Positions 35,709-47,100 of a stretch of DNA of 64,000 nucleotides are shown piece by piece; position 1 is the first letter of the stretch; the number at the start of each line of letters is the position of its first letter. Source of the DNA: Dugong dugon (lineage: Eukaryota; Chordata; Mammalia; Sirenia; Dugongidae); NCBI GenBank assembly GCA_030035585.1, contig CM057467.1:68312941-68376940 (forward strand), in the 5' to 3' direction. The notes beneath the pieces were generated by a model. The model was not told where the DNA came from. It made no database searches and saw only the letters and a list, made by a program, of their open reading frames with translations. The position numbers and the translations under genes were made by a program.

Positions 35709-37346
35709 TCAGTAGTTATTTTTCTCGTTTATTGATTGTAGATTTGTTTGTTTCATCCCTTTTTTAAAAAAAAATTTGACTATGTCTGAGCAGGCAGACT
35801 GTGTGTTCCTTGTTGTTTGCTTGCCTGTGCGCTCAATACTTTTCGCCTCCTTCTCCAACTGGCAGGGTCAGTCACTCAGATATGGTACAGCAGGACAGTT
35901 CTAGCTCAAGAGGAGTTACTGGGACAGTTGTTTGTGGCACTTACTACAGCCACCAGAGCTGGTCGGTAATCAGTGCAGGGCAGGTTCCTTTAGGCCGTGC
36001 CCGTGCTGCTTGGTGGTGTGATGTCAAGCGCACGGTGCAGGTAGGCATGATGCAGCAGGGAGATTGTTATGTGTGGAGCTAAGATGGACATGGGAGAGAG
36101 GAGAGAGGAACAGGAGCCAAAAACATACAAACAAACAAAGAAAAAAGAATGCTAGGGGAGCTTGCTGTTGGTATGGAGAGATGAGAGACTATGAAATGGA
36201 GAGAAACAGAAAGGGGAAGAGGAAGAAAAGAAAAGAATGAATAAATAAATATCAGAAAGGTTAAAGAACTGCAAAGTTCCCAGGGATCCCACCAGTGCAG
36301 CTATGAGGTCTGGGGAAGTCACTCTCAGCTGTTGCAATACATCCTGTGTAGAAAGCGTAGAGGTATACAATGCCTGGTATTCAGGGATCAGAAAGAGAAG
36401 GAAGATATAGAGGTATGAGAAACTGAGCGTTGAAGAAAGAAAAAAGGGAAAAAGAAGGAAAAGAAAACAAAACAAATTATAAAATAAAGAACAAGAAAGG
36501 CCCACCAGAAAAACAGAAAAAAAATAAACAACAACGAAAAAAGAAATGCTCTTAGAGATCCCTCTGCACGCCTGTGAAAGCTGAAGGGGAGTTCCTTGCC
36601 ACGCAGCTCTGCCTGGCCAGAAAGGGCTCCCAACTCAAGAAAAGGAAAACAAAACAAAACAAACAATTCAAAACAAAGAAACGAACAAAAGCCCCGGGAT
36701 CCCACCAGCGCGGTAGCCGAGACCGGGAAGCAGCTCCACACTCGAATGGAGCTCCGCAGCCCCTCAGGAACAAGCAAAGATGGCGCACAGAGCAAGGCAC
36801 TCAAGCGAAAGGACGGGGAGATGGCCAGAGGCAAGGAAGAAATCAAAAGAAGTGGATAAAAGCAACAGCAACAGCCAACAAATGGCACCCAGAGAGCCGC
36901 CCACTTGGGTGTGTGGCATCCAAGCAGCCGGCGCTTCCCGGTCAAGAGACCGTGGCCGCGGGAAGCAGAGGAGGCCGAGCCGGGGTGAAGAGGGGTGGGG
37001 GGTGGGAAAGTGCACACCACAAATTACCGGTTGTTTTGTCTCCCGCTGGATGCTCCGTGAGGCTGCTTTCTCGTACCCCCGTTTGCTGGTCTCCGATAGG
37101 AGTCCGAGATGGTGGATCCACACTGCGTTAGCTGGTAGGGGATCTCTGCATGAATCTGTCCTCGCTCTCCGTTCTCTGTCAGTTTTCTCACTCCCTTTGG
37201 TGCTTGGCTGAGTTCTTTATCTCTTCATTTGATGTTTTAGGGTTTCAGGATTGTTGTATTCTCTGTTCGGCTTAGTTTTTTGGATCTTTGCTGTGGAGGG
37301 ACAGCGTGGTGCTTCTGCCTAGTGCGCCATTTTTTGTGGCAGCCTG
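35709..37346 (-). promoter_or_regulatory. L1 copy A 5' UTR / probable internal promoter
   Basis: About 1.64 kb. The outer part (36690-37120) is CpG-rich, unlike the rest of the window. Inner parts alternate A-rich stretches with a recurring GGGATCCCACCAG(C/T)GC motif at about 36285 and 36697, and a weaker relative near 36556, suggesting degenerate monomers. An active promoter here would transcribe leftwards, antisense to NARS2. Function is inferred from position only. Confidence 0.6.
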
Positions 37347-37360
37347 GTGGTTTACTTTTT
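37347..37360. repeat. Target-site duplication, right, of L1 copy A
   Basis: gtggtttacttttt, exact partner of 29262-29275. Confidence 0.88.
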
Positions 37361-37385
37361 ATAAACGTTCTAGGAAAGTTTTCTA

Positions 37386-37595
37386 GGAGTCCCCGAGTGG
37401 CACAAATGGTTAAATGGTCTTCTACTGACTGCAAGGTTAGCACTTCAGATCCACCCAGAGACACCTCAGAAGAAAGGCCTAGTGACCTACTTCTGAAACA
37501 TCACAGGCAGTGAAAACCCTGTGGAGCACAGTTCTACCCTGAAACACATGGGATCACCGTGAGTTGGAATCAACTCAACAGCAACTGGATTGGAG
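37386..37595 (+). mobile_element. Afrotherian SINE (older subtype), sense
   Basis: GGAGTCCCCGAGTGGCACAA head, middle ACCTCAGAAGAAAGGCCTAG, tail GTGAGTTGGAATCAACTCAA. Confidence 0.85.
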
Positions 37596-37854
37596 GAAAA
37601 TTTTCTCATGAGGAAAAACTAAGTGCTAGAGTGGTCAGAGATTTCCACAGGGAAAGTAAGCAGTATGTGACCCTCTTTGGTTTTTGTCCCCAACCTTATC
37701 TTTTATTTTCTGTTTCCAAAATAACAGATTTACCACAGGTCACTTTCCAGAAACTTCAATTTATAGCAGTTTGGGTAAGAGAGTGGCCATTGGTGAGAAG
37801 CAAGCATATACAGTGAATGATTGATACATATGTACTTGCCTAATGCAATAATTA

Positions 37855-38079
37855 GGAGCCTTGGTGGTGCATTGGTTAAAGCACTCGACTGTTAACTGAA
37901 AGGTTGTCAGTTTGAATCCACCAGCCGCTCTACCGCTCTGTGGGGAAAAGATATGGCAGTCTGCTTCCATAAAGATTTACAGCCTTGAAAACCCTTGGGA
38001 CAGTTCTACTATGTCCTATAGGATGGCTATGAGTTGCCGTCAACTTGACAGCAGTGGGTTTGGTTTTTTTTTTTTTTTT
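37855..38079 (+). mobile_element. Afrotherian SINE (younger subtype), sense, full length
   Basis: AGGAGCCTTGGTGGTGCATT head, TTTGAATCCACC B-box region, AGATATGGCAGTCTGCTTCC middle, GTTGCCGTCAACTTGACAGC tail and a T-run. Near-perfect duplication atgcaataatta (37843-37854) / atgtaataatta (38080-38091). Confidence 0.9.
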
Positions 38080-38260
38080 ATGTAATAATTAATTCTTTTA
38101 TCCAATTAATATTAATTCAGTATATAACATGTGCTGGAGATACAGTGGTGGACAGAGTAGACAGAAGTCCTTTTCTTTATGGAATGTATGTCCTTGTGAA
38201 AGGGGAGATACAATAAACAAAAAATAAAAGTAAAATATATAATGTGTTAGATATTATGGT

Positions 38261-38823
38261 ACTTGTCTCTAAAGATAGCTCCCCAGTGTCCTATACCTCT
38301 CAGTATTCATATCCTTCTGTTGTCCCTTCCCACAGTTAATTTGGGCTGGCACTGTGTAACCAGTAGAACATGATAAAAATGTAGCTTCCCTGGCTAGGTC
38401 ATAAACCTCCCAGCTTCTGCCTTGGTCTTTGGAATGTGAGCTCTAGGGGAAACTGGCATTCATGTAAAAAGTCTAATTACCATAAGATCACCATGCTGTG
38501 AGGTAACCCAAATAATCATGTGGGGAAATCTGTGTGATATGACTGAGATGTCCAACTAGCCCTCAGTTGTCTGAGGCATCCCCCTAAAGGCACTAGACAT
38601 GTGACTGAAGAAGGCATCTTAGATGTCTAGCTCAGTTGAACTTCAGATGACTCCAGCCCAAGCAGCCATTTGGTAATAACCATAAGAGAGACCTCAAGCA
38701 AGAACCAACCAGCTGAACCTAGGTAGCCCACAGACTTGTGGAAGATAGCCATAGTTTCTTTTTTAAGCCATTAAGTTTTAGTGGCTTAGTGGCTTTGTTA
38801 CTCAGCATAGATAATCAGAACAG
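38261..38823. mobile_element. 563-bp insertion with 5-bp duplication (LTR-like, unassigned)
   Basis: Splits the ancient repeat cleanly. atggt is duplicated at 38256-38260 and 38824-38828. It ends in TAAGCCATTAAGTTTTAGTG...AGATAATCAGAACAG, a sequence common in mammalian repeats. The 5-bp duplication suits a solo LTR, but clear TG...CA ends are not visible. Confidence 0.5.
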
Positions 38824-39605
38824 ATGGTGATTAGCGCTGTGGAGGAAAATCAAGCAAGAGAAGAGATTAGAGAGCATCAGAGGGAAGAGTTTCCATTTTA
38901 ATTTGGGTAGTCAAGGAAAGCGTCACTGAGAAGATATTCGAATGAAAACCTGGTAGATGTGAGGGAGTGAGTCTTGCTGATACCTGGTGGAAGAATATTC
39001 CCAGTCAGAAGGAACAGCAAGTACAAAGGCCTTGTTAGAGCTTCCTGGGGTTTTCAAGAAACCGCCACAAAGGCCAGCGTGGCTGGAGCAGAGTGAATAA
39101 GGAGAAGAATAGCGGGAGTTGAAGTCAGACAGGTTAAGAGTAGATGCATATTATCTGGGGCGGTGATGTTTAACTTTATGAAGTACAACATCCTTTTTTT
39201 GTTTTTTTAATAACAAATATATTGTAATAACCCCTCTACTCTGCCCAGATGAAATATAGATAATATAAGCTTTTTATACATTTAATTAAAAAAGAACATA
39301 ATACAATAGCCTCTCTTTTATATAAAGAAGAAATAAAGAATATTTCATTATGTAAATTCTGTGGTATGACTAGTCTAGGAAAATATAAACTGCCTTTCAT
39401 AGAGTCGCTGACTTTGAGAGCTATAAATTATGGCTTATACAAGTGTGTTATGTTGATGATTCAGATACCATGAACAGTGTTGCCATTGGTGATTGGATTT
39501 TGTGAAATATTGAATAATTCTTGATAAAGTTCTATACAAAACAAAGTGCAGCTGTCCCTTGATTTACATGGAGGTTGCATTCTAGAAAATCAGAGCATAT
39601 TGAAG

Positions 39606-39606
<1 letters not shown>

Positions 39607-39636
<30 letters not shown>
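39607..39636. repeat. (TAA)n microsatellite
   Basis: About ten ATA/TAA units in a row. Confidence 0.92.
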
Positions 39637-39667
39637 TCATTAACATGGTACATTTGAAACTTGGGTA

Positions 39668-39820
39668 ACCAAAAACTCATTGCGTCGAGTCAATTCTGCT
39701 TCGTAGTGATGCTGTAAGACAGAGTAGAACTGCCCCATAGAGTTTCCGAGGAGCAGCTGGTGGATTTGAACTGCAGACCTTTTGGTTAGCAGCCAAGATC
39801 TTAACCACTGCATCACTGCC
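39668..39820 (-). mobile_element. Afrotherian SINE, antisense
   Basis: TTGCGTCGAGTCAATTCTGC to GGTTAGCAGCCAAGATCTTA. Diverged younger subtype. Confidence 0.85.
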
Positions 39821-40125
39821 CACTAAATTTCAATAGCTCTCTCCAATCATTGTGACAACCCGAAACATCCCCAGTAGGAACCTCAAATACAGGGCTTTGT
39901 AGACATTGTAAGAAATTTACTTTTATTCCAAGTGAGTTGGGAAGACTTTGAGTTCTAAGCAAAGGAGTGACATAGATCACTTATATTCTAAAGAGATCAT
40001 TCTGGCTGCTGTATGGAGAATAGACGGTGGGTGGGAAAGTATAAAAGTGAAACCAGTTAAGAGTTTAATAGACAGACAGTGATAGATTCTAAAATGTAGT
40101 TGGATTCTGATGTATTTAGAAAGCA

Positions 40126-40928
40126 CATAGTTTGTACATGCTGGTACCAGGGCACATTCTTTTGTTTTTACCATCTGTACTCCTGACCTGTATTTTCCCA
40201 GAAGTAGTTATGTTGGCTAGTTTAGCTCTGCTAAAGACCTTTGAACTTTTAATATGGAGAGAATTCTTTTTTCTACAAATGGTTGTTTCCATTGCTAATT
40301 AGAGTAGAAAGTAGACGTTCCTTTTTTTTTTTAACATGAACTTTTATGTTGCTATTCTAAACATTAGAATTCTGTTAAGTAGCCATAAGTACAAAAGAAA
40401 ATACCAACTTCAAATACACTAGAAAGACTTGTAAAGAAAGCCTTTTGAGCTTATATTCTTTAGGGCTAATGCTATTTAATTGTTTTTGGGGAATGGGTTT
40501 TTGTTGGAAACTGGACATTTATGTTTTGGCTGCCATCCTTGAAGGAAGCATTCCATGACATCATTGACTTCATGAAATACTTTGATCCTGAAAAACAATA
40601 TGAATCTTTTTTGGTTAACATCAAAATGATGACGTTTATAACAATATGCCTTATAATGGCTTATCCTTAAGCACTGCAGCCAGAGATAAAGGACGACCAA
40701 GCCCTTCTGTTCCAAGTATCAGTAACTTGCTTTTCCTCCACACGGCAACTGTAAGAAAATACATCTTCTTATAATTACTGATTGGATTAAATTTTTATAT
40801 TGGGAGGAGGAGGTATGAGAGATAATGGACTGGTTAGAGTTTAGTTTTCATAGAAGGAAATTTGATAAGAAAGGTTCAGCATGCTTGGTGCAGTTATGTT
40901 TAATAAGTATTTATTGAGTACCTACTGT
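40126..40928. other. Unassigned intronic stretch
   Basis: A 79-codon - strand ORF (40476-40715) and a + strand reading near 40530 (KEAFHDIIDFMKYFDPEKQY) look protein-like but lack splice sites and soon meet stops. No family recognised. Confidence 0.4.
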
Positions 40929-41120
40929 GGAGTCCCTAGATACTACAAACAGTACATGCTTGGCTGCTAACAGAAAAGTTGGCAATTCAAGTCTATCCAG
41001 AGGCACCTCGGAAGAAAGACCTGGCATTCACAGCCACTGAAAACCCTATGAAGCGCAGTTTTACTTTGAACACACATGGGTTCTCCATTGGTTGGAACTG
41101 ACTCAACAGAAACTGGTTTT
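40929..41120 (+). mobile_element. Afrotherian SINE (older subtype), sense
   Basis: GGAGTCCCTAGATACTACAA head, AGAGGCACCTCGGAAGAAAG middle, GGTTGGAACTGACTCAACAG tail. Confidence 0.85.
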
Positions 41121-41225
41121 GTGGTTACTGTTTTTAGTGGTGGCCAAGTCCTTTGGGGGGACAAGGGAAATATAAAATGGTCCTTACCATGGAGGAGCTT
41201 TTATTCTAGTTGAGGAGATGGATGT

Positions 41226-41725
41226 TGTCTTAATCATCTAGTTCTGCTATAACAGAAATACCACAAGTGGATGGCTTTAACAAATAGAAATTTATTCTCT
41301 CACCATCTAGTAGGCTACAAGTCCAAATTCAGGGCATCAGTTCCAGGGAAAGTCCTTCTCTCTCTGTCGGTTCCAGAGGAAGGTCCCTGTCATCAGTGTT
41401 CCCTTGGTCTGGGAGTGTCTCAATGCAGGAACCCCAGGTCCAAAGGATGCGCTCTGATCCCGGTGCTGCTTTCTTGGTAGTATGAGGTCCCCATGTGTCT
41501 CTGTTCACTTCTCTCTTTTATATCTCAAAAGAGATTGGCTTAAGACACTGTCTCATTTTGCAGACCTCATCAGTATAACTGCCACTAATCCATTTTATTA
41601 CATCATAGTACATCATTACCACACATAAGGAAATCACATCAGATTACAAAATGATAGAATACTGGGAATCATGACCCAGCCAGGTTGACAGATATTTTTG
41701 GGGGGACATAATTCAATCCATGACA
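41226..41725 (+). mobile_element. Solo MaLR-type LTR
   Basis: 500 bp, TGTCTTAATCATCTAG...ATCCATGACA, about 85-90% like the LTR at 11184 by eye. Flanking 5-mers gatgt / ggtgt differ by one base. No internal region. Confidence 0.82.
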
Positions 41726-42045
41726 GGTGTATACAAAGTAACATTATAAAGCAGTATCTGATTAAGTGGTAAATGATTGGTAGACCATTATTTTTCAAGG
41801 GACAGGATCAGGTGCTTTCCAGGGGATAATACAGCATAAGCAAACACTGGGTGAAACTAAGACAAATTTGGAGAAATAAGCTGGGTTTGAAAAGTATTGT
41901 TAATATGTTTTACTTTTTTTGAGTATTTTTAATGGGGAATAATGGGAAAGAAGCTGGAAAAGTAAGGTAGATTAGGGCAGAGTAGAGGACACAGTGAAGA
42001 ACCAGTGAGGATTTTTAAGCATGGGAAAGACTTAAGGAAAGCAGC
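41726..42045. other. Unassigned stretch before the L1 composite
   Basis: Single-copy-looking intron sequence. Nothing coding. Confidence 0.5.
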
Positions 42046-42061
42046 AAGAAGAATGGGTTAA
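42046..42061. repeat. Target-site duplication, left, of the L1 composite
   Basis: aagaagaatgggttaa, repeated exactly at 51373-51388. Confidence 0.9.
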
Positions 42062-42656
42062 TAGCTGCACTGGTGGGATCCCTGGGAACTTTGCAGTTCT
42101 TTAACCTTTCTGATATTTATTTATTCATTCTTTTCTTTTCTTCCTCTTCCCCTTTCTGTTTCTCTCCATTTCATAGTCTCTCATCTCTCCATACCAACAG
42201 CAAGCTCCCCTAGCATTCTTTTTTCTTTGTTTGTTTGTATGTTTTTGGCTCCTGTTCCTCTCTCCTCTCTCCCATGTCCATCTTAGCTCCACACATAACA
42301 ATCTCCCTGCTGCATCATGCCTACCTGCACCGTGCGCTTGACATCACACCACCAAGCAGCACGGGCACGGCCTAAAGGAACCTGCCCTGCACTGATTACC
42401 GACCAGCTCTGGTGGCTGTAGTAAGTGCCACAAACAACTGTCCCAGTAACTCCTCTTGAGCTAGAACTGTCCTGCTGTACCATATCTGAGTGACTGACCC
42501 TGCCAGTTGGAGAAGGAGGCGAAAAGTATTGAGCGCACAGGCGAGCAAACAACAAGGAACACACAGTCTGCCTGCTCAGACATAGTCAAATTTTTTTTTA
42601 AAAAAGGGATGAAACAAACAAATCTACAATCAATAAACGAGAAAAATAACTACTGA

Positions 42657-43540
42657 ATGCCGCGAAGACAGCAGACAATAACAAAACATTTACAAAAACA
42701 GGACAGGATGGTTCCAGTAGGCGTCCAAAATAAAACACCAGATGACTCTCCTGTGGAAGAAAATGCACTAGAACTACCTGATAGGGAATTCAAATCTCTA
42801 ATACTCAAAATTCTCCAAGAACTGAGGCAAAAAGCTGACAAACATGAGGAAAAAATAGACAAACTCATGGAAAATACAGACAAAAAAATTGGAAGAATTC
42901 AGGAAGATGATGCAGGAACAAAATGCCAAAGTAAATTCACAACTAGAAATTATACAAAGACAACAATTAGAAATCCAAATGATAAACAACAAGATTTCAG
43001 AAATGGATGATGTCATAGAAGGGCTGAGAAGCAGATTTGAAACCGTGGAAGACAGGATCAGTGGAATTGAAGACAAACACTTGGATATAACTCTGTTTCA
43101 GGAAAACTCAGAAAAAAGAACAAAGAAAAATGAAGAGACCCTGAGAGTTATGTGGGACACAATCAAAAGCAAAAATCTGTGAGTGATTGGAATTCCAGAA
43201 CGGGGAGAAAACAGAAAACACAGAGAGGATCATTGAGGAACTGCTGACAGAAAACTTCCCCAATATCATAAAAGATGAAAAGCTGGCCATCCAAGAAGCT
43301 CAACGAACCCCATATAGAAGAGATCCCAAAAGAAAATCACCAAGGCATATCGTATTCACACTCGCCAAAACCAAAGACAAACAGAGAATCCTGAGAGCAG
43401 TTCATGAAAAACAAGACGTCACATACAGAGGAGAAACAATAAGACTAAGCTCAGATTATTCGGCAGAAACCATGCAGGCAAGAAGGCAATGGGATGACAT
43501 ATATAAAATCTTGAAAGAAAAAATTGTCAGCCAAGAATAA
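42657..43540 (+). pseudogene. L1 copy B ORF1, disabled
   Basis: Same three open pieces as copy A ORF1: 42657-43010, 42889-43182, 43187-43540. The lesions are the 7-A run at 42882-42888, the TGA at 43180-43182 and the frameshift just after. The three pieces together differ from copy A by a single residue (Lys for Arg near residue 50). Confidence 0.88.
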
Positions 43541-44113
43541 TATATCCTGCAAAACTCTTGTTCAAATTTGATGGTGAAATTAGGTCATTTCCAGATAAAC
43601 AGAAATTAAGGGAATATGTAAAAGTCAAACCAAACTTACAAGAATTATTAAAGGGAGTTCTTCGATCTGAGGACAAACGGCTTCGGCTCACAGGCAGAAC
43701 CTAGGACGCAGGATCGTACGAGCCAGATACCAATCTAGGCAATGAACTCTCGCGGACTATCCAAAACCAAAAGAAATACAACACGGAATCAGAGCAGTTA
43801 ATCAATAAATGACAACAATATCAAAACAATAAAAGAGGGAATGAACGGTATAGGTATAGAACCTTCTAATGGAGAGGAAGGCAAGGCGATACCAAGTAAT
43901 GGTAGACTGCTTCAAACTTAGAAAGATAAGGGTAAAATTCATGGTAACCACAAAGAAAGTTAACAAACATACTCATAAAAATAAAGACGATAAACATAAA
44001 GTCTCGACAAAAACAAAAGAAATGAAAAAAACATCCACAAACAAAAGTAACTCGGCACAAGAGAGTAAGAAGAACAAAGAAAACTTCAGCACCACAAAAA
44101 AAAGCACTACAAA

Positions 44114-47100
44114 ATGACAACAACAAACCCACATCTATCAATAATTACACTGAATGTGAATGGACTCAATGCACCCATAAAGAGACAGACAGTGACAGAA
44201 TGGATAAGAAAACAGGATCCATCAATATGCTGTCTACAAGAGACACACCTTAGAAACAAAGATGTGAATTTATTAAAAGTCAAAGGTTGGAAAAAAATGT
44301 ATCAAGCTAACAACTACCAAAAAAGAGCAAGAGTGGCAATTCTAATCTCAGATAAAATAGACTTTAAAACAAAATCTACCATAAAAGACAAAGAGGGACA
44401 CTATATAATGATTAAGGGGACGATCCATCACGAAGACATAACCATAATAAACATCTATGCACGCACCCAATGACAGGGCTCCAAAATACATAAAACAAAC
44501 TCGAACAACACTGAAAAGAGAAACTGACAGTTCCACAATAATAGTAGGAGACTTCAACACACCACTCTCACTAAAGGACAGAACAACTAAGAAGAAACTC
44601 AGCAAAGATACAGAAGACCTAAAGGGCACAATCAGCCAACTTGACCTCACAGGCGTATATAGAACACTCCATCCAACCGCTGCAAAGTACATGTTCTTTT
44701 CCAATGCACATGGAACGTTCTCCAGCATAGACCACATCTTAGGCCACAGAGCAATCCTCAACAAGATCCAAAACGTTGAGATAATTCAAAGTATCTTCTC
44801 TGACCACAATGCCATCAAGGTAGAAATTAACAATAGAAAGAGCAAGGAAAAAAAATCAACTACATGGAAACTGAACAATAACCTGCTTACACATCGGCGG
44901 GTAATAGAAGAAATCAGAGATGGAATCAAAAAATTCCTAGAATCAAATGGGACACAGCAAAGGCAGTCCTCAGAGGACAATTTATAGCAATAGATGCACA
45001 TATCAAAAAGGAAGAAAGGGACAAAATGAAGACACTAACTACAGAACTCAAACAAATAGAAAGAGAACAGCAAAAAAAGCCCACAACCACCGGAAGAAAG
45101 GAAATAGTAAAGATCAGAGCAGAAATAAATGCAATAGAGAACAGAAAAACAATAGAGAGAATCAACAAAACCAAAAGTTGGTTCTTTGAAAGAATCAACA
45201 AAATCGACAAACCACTGGCCAGACTGACAAAAGAAAAAAAGGAGAGGACACAAATAACCCAAATAAGAAATGAAATGGGGTACACAACAACAGACCCAAC
45301 TGAAATAAAAAGGATTCTAACAGAATATTATGAAAAACTATACTCCAACAAATTTGAAAACCTAGAGGAAATGGATAAATTTCTAGAAACACACAGCCTA
45401 CCCAAACTGTAACAAAGTGATGTTGAAAATCTGAACAGACCCATCACAAGAGAAGAGATTGAAAAGGTAATAAAAAAAACTCCCAGCCAAAAAAAGCCCT
45501 GGCCCAGATGGCTTCACTGGAGAATTCTACAAAACATTTACAGAAGAGCTTGTACCAGTACTACTCAAGCTATTTCAGAGCATAGAAAAGGAAGCAACAC
45601 TTCCAAATTCATTCTGTGAAGCCAGCATAACACTGATACCAAAACCAGGCAAAAAGGTCACAAAAAAAGAAAATTACAGACCAATATCTCTCATGACTAT
45701 AGATGCAAAATTCTCAACGAAATTCTAGCCAGTAGAATTCAGCATCGTATCAAAAAAATAATACACAACGACCAAGTGGGATTCATACCAGGTATGCGAG
45801 GATGGTTCAACATTAGAAAATCAATCAATGTAATCCACCACATAAATAAAAGGAAAGAAAAGAATCACATCATCATCTCAATTGACACAGAAAAGGCTTT
45901 TGACAAAGTCCAACACCTATTCCTGATAAAACTCTCAATAAAATAGGTATAGAAGGGAAATTTCTCAACATAATAAAGGGCATCTATGCAAAACCAACGG
46001 CCAACATCATACTTAATGGAGAGAGGCTGAAAACATTCCCCTTGAAAACAGGAACAAGACAAGGATGCCCTTTATCACCACTCGTATTTAACATTGTGCT
46101 GGAAGTTCTAGGTAGAGCAATAAGGCAAGAAAAAGAAATAAAGGGCATCCAAATTGGTAATGAAGAAGTTAAACTGTCCCTATTTGCAGATGATATGCTA
46201 CTATACACAGAAAACCCTAAAGACTCCATGAGAAATCTACTGGAACTAATAGAAAGATTCAGCAGAGTAGCAGGATACAAGAAAAACATTCAAAAATCAG
46301 TTGGATTCCTATACACCAATAAGGAGAACGATGAAAAGGAAATCAGGAAAACAATACCATTTTCAATAGCTCCTAAAAAGATGAAATACCTAGGAATAGA
46401 TCTGACCAAGGATGTAAGAGACCTATACAAAGAAAACTACAAAACACTACTGCAAGAAACCCAAAGGGATCTACATAAATGGAAAAACATACCATGCTCA
46501 TGGATAGGCAGACTCAACATTGTGAAAATGGCAATTCTACCTAAAGCAATTTACAAATACAACGCAATCCCGATCCAAATACCAACAACATTCTTCAAAG
46601 AGATGGAAAAACTAATTATTAACTTTATATGGAAAGGGAAGAAACCCCGAATAAGTAAAGCACTACTGAAGAAGAAGAATAAAGTTGGAGGACTCACACT
46701 ACCTGACTTGAGAACCTACTATACAGCTACAGTACTCAAAACAGCCTGGTACTGGTACAACAACAGAGACATTGACCAATGGAACAGAATTGAGAACTCA
46801 GATGTAAATCCATCCACCTATGGTCACCTGATTTTTGACAAGGGCCCAAAATACATCAAATGGGGAAAAGATAGTCTTTTTAACAAATGGTGCTGGCAAA
46901 ACTGGATATCCATTTGTAGAAAAATGAAACAGGACCCATACCTCACACCATATACAAAAACTACTTCAAAATGGATCAAAGACCTGAATATAAAGCCTCA
47001 AACTATAAAATTCATAGAAGAAAAAATAGGACCAACACTTCAGACCTTAATACATGGCATTAACAGGATACCAACCATAAACATCAACACAAAAAACCCA

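Larger units (their letters stand above)
29276..37346 (-). mobile_element. Full-length Afrotherian L1 (copy A), ~8.07 kb, antisense to NARS2
   Basis: On the - strand, in order: GC-rich 5' UTR (37346-35709), ORF1 (35708-34825), a ~570-bp inter-ORF spacer, ORF2 (34251-30452), 3' UTR (30451-29276) and poly-A. A 14-bp target duplication bounds it exactly, so it is a complete insertion. At ~8.07 kb it is longer than the ~6 kb human L1 because of the long 5' UTR, spacer and 3' UTR. Both ORFs are disabled. Its 5' half is almost identical to L1 copy B in inverted orientation, while its 3' end shares two stop codons with copy C. Confidence 0.93.
38107..40125 (+). mobile_element. Ancient mammal-wide repeat, in pieces (family not assigned)
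   Basis: Pieces at 38107-38260, 38829-39165 and 39885-40125 follow the order of a long, old mammalian repeat (GTGCTGGAGATACAGTGGTG; AAGCGTCACTGAGAAGATAT; CATTCTGGCTGCTGTATGG). A related copy is at 57905-58310. The gaps hold an insertion (38261-38823), AT-rich sequence and a SINE (39668-39820). The family name is not recalled with certainty. Confidence 0.5.

Noticed and set aside
36388-37020. 210-codon - strand ORF and a 185-codon + strand ORF in the same place
   Set aside because: They lie in the CpG-rich 5' UTR of L1 copy A. Composition is low-complexity, no domain is seen, and both strands are open only because stops are rare in GC-rich DNA.
29463-37346. Inverted L1 arms as a CRISPR or phage-type palindrome, or as an attachment site
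   Set aside because: The DNA is vertebrate nuclear. The arms are two separate L1 insertions with their own target duplications.
40476-40715. Protein-like reading near 40530 as a possible extra exon
   Set aside because: Stops follow quickly, there are no convincing splice sites, and NARS2 needs no residues between the exons at 17298 and 61304.
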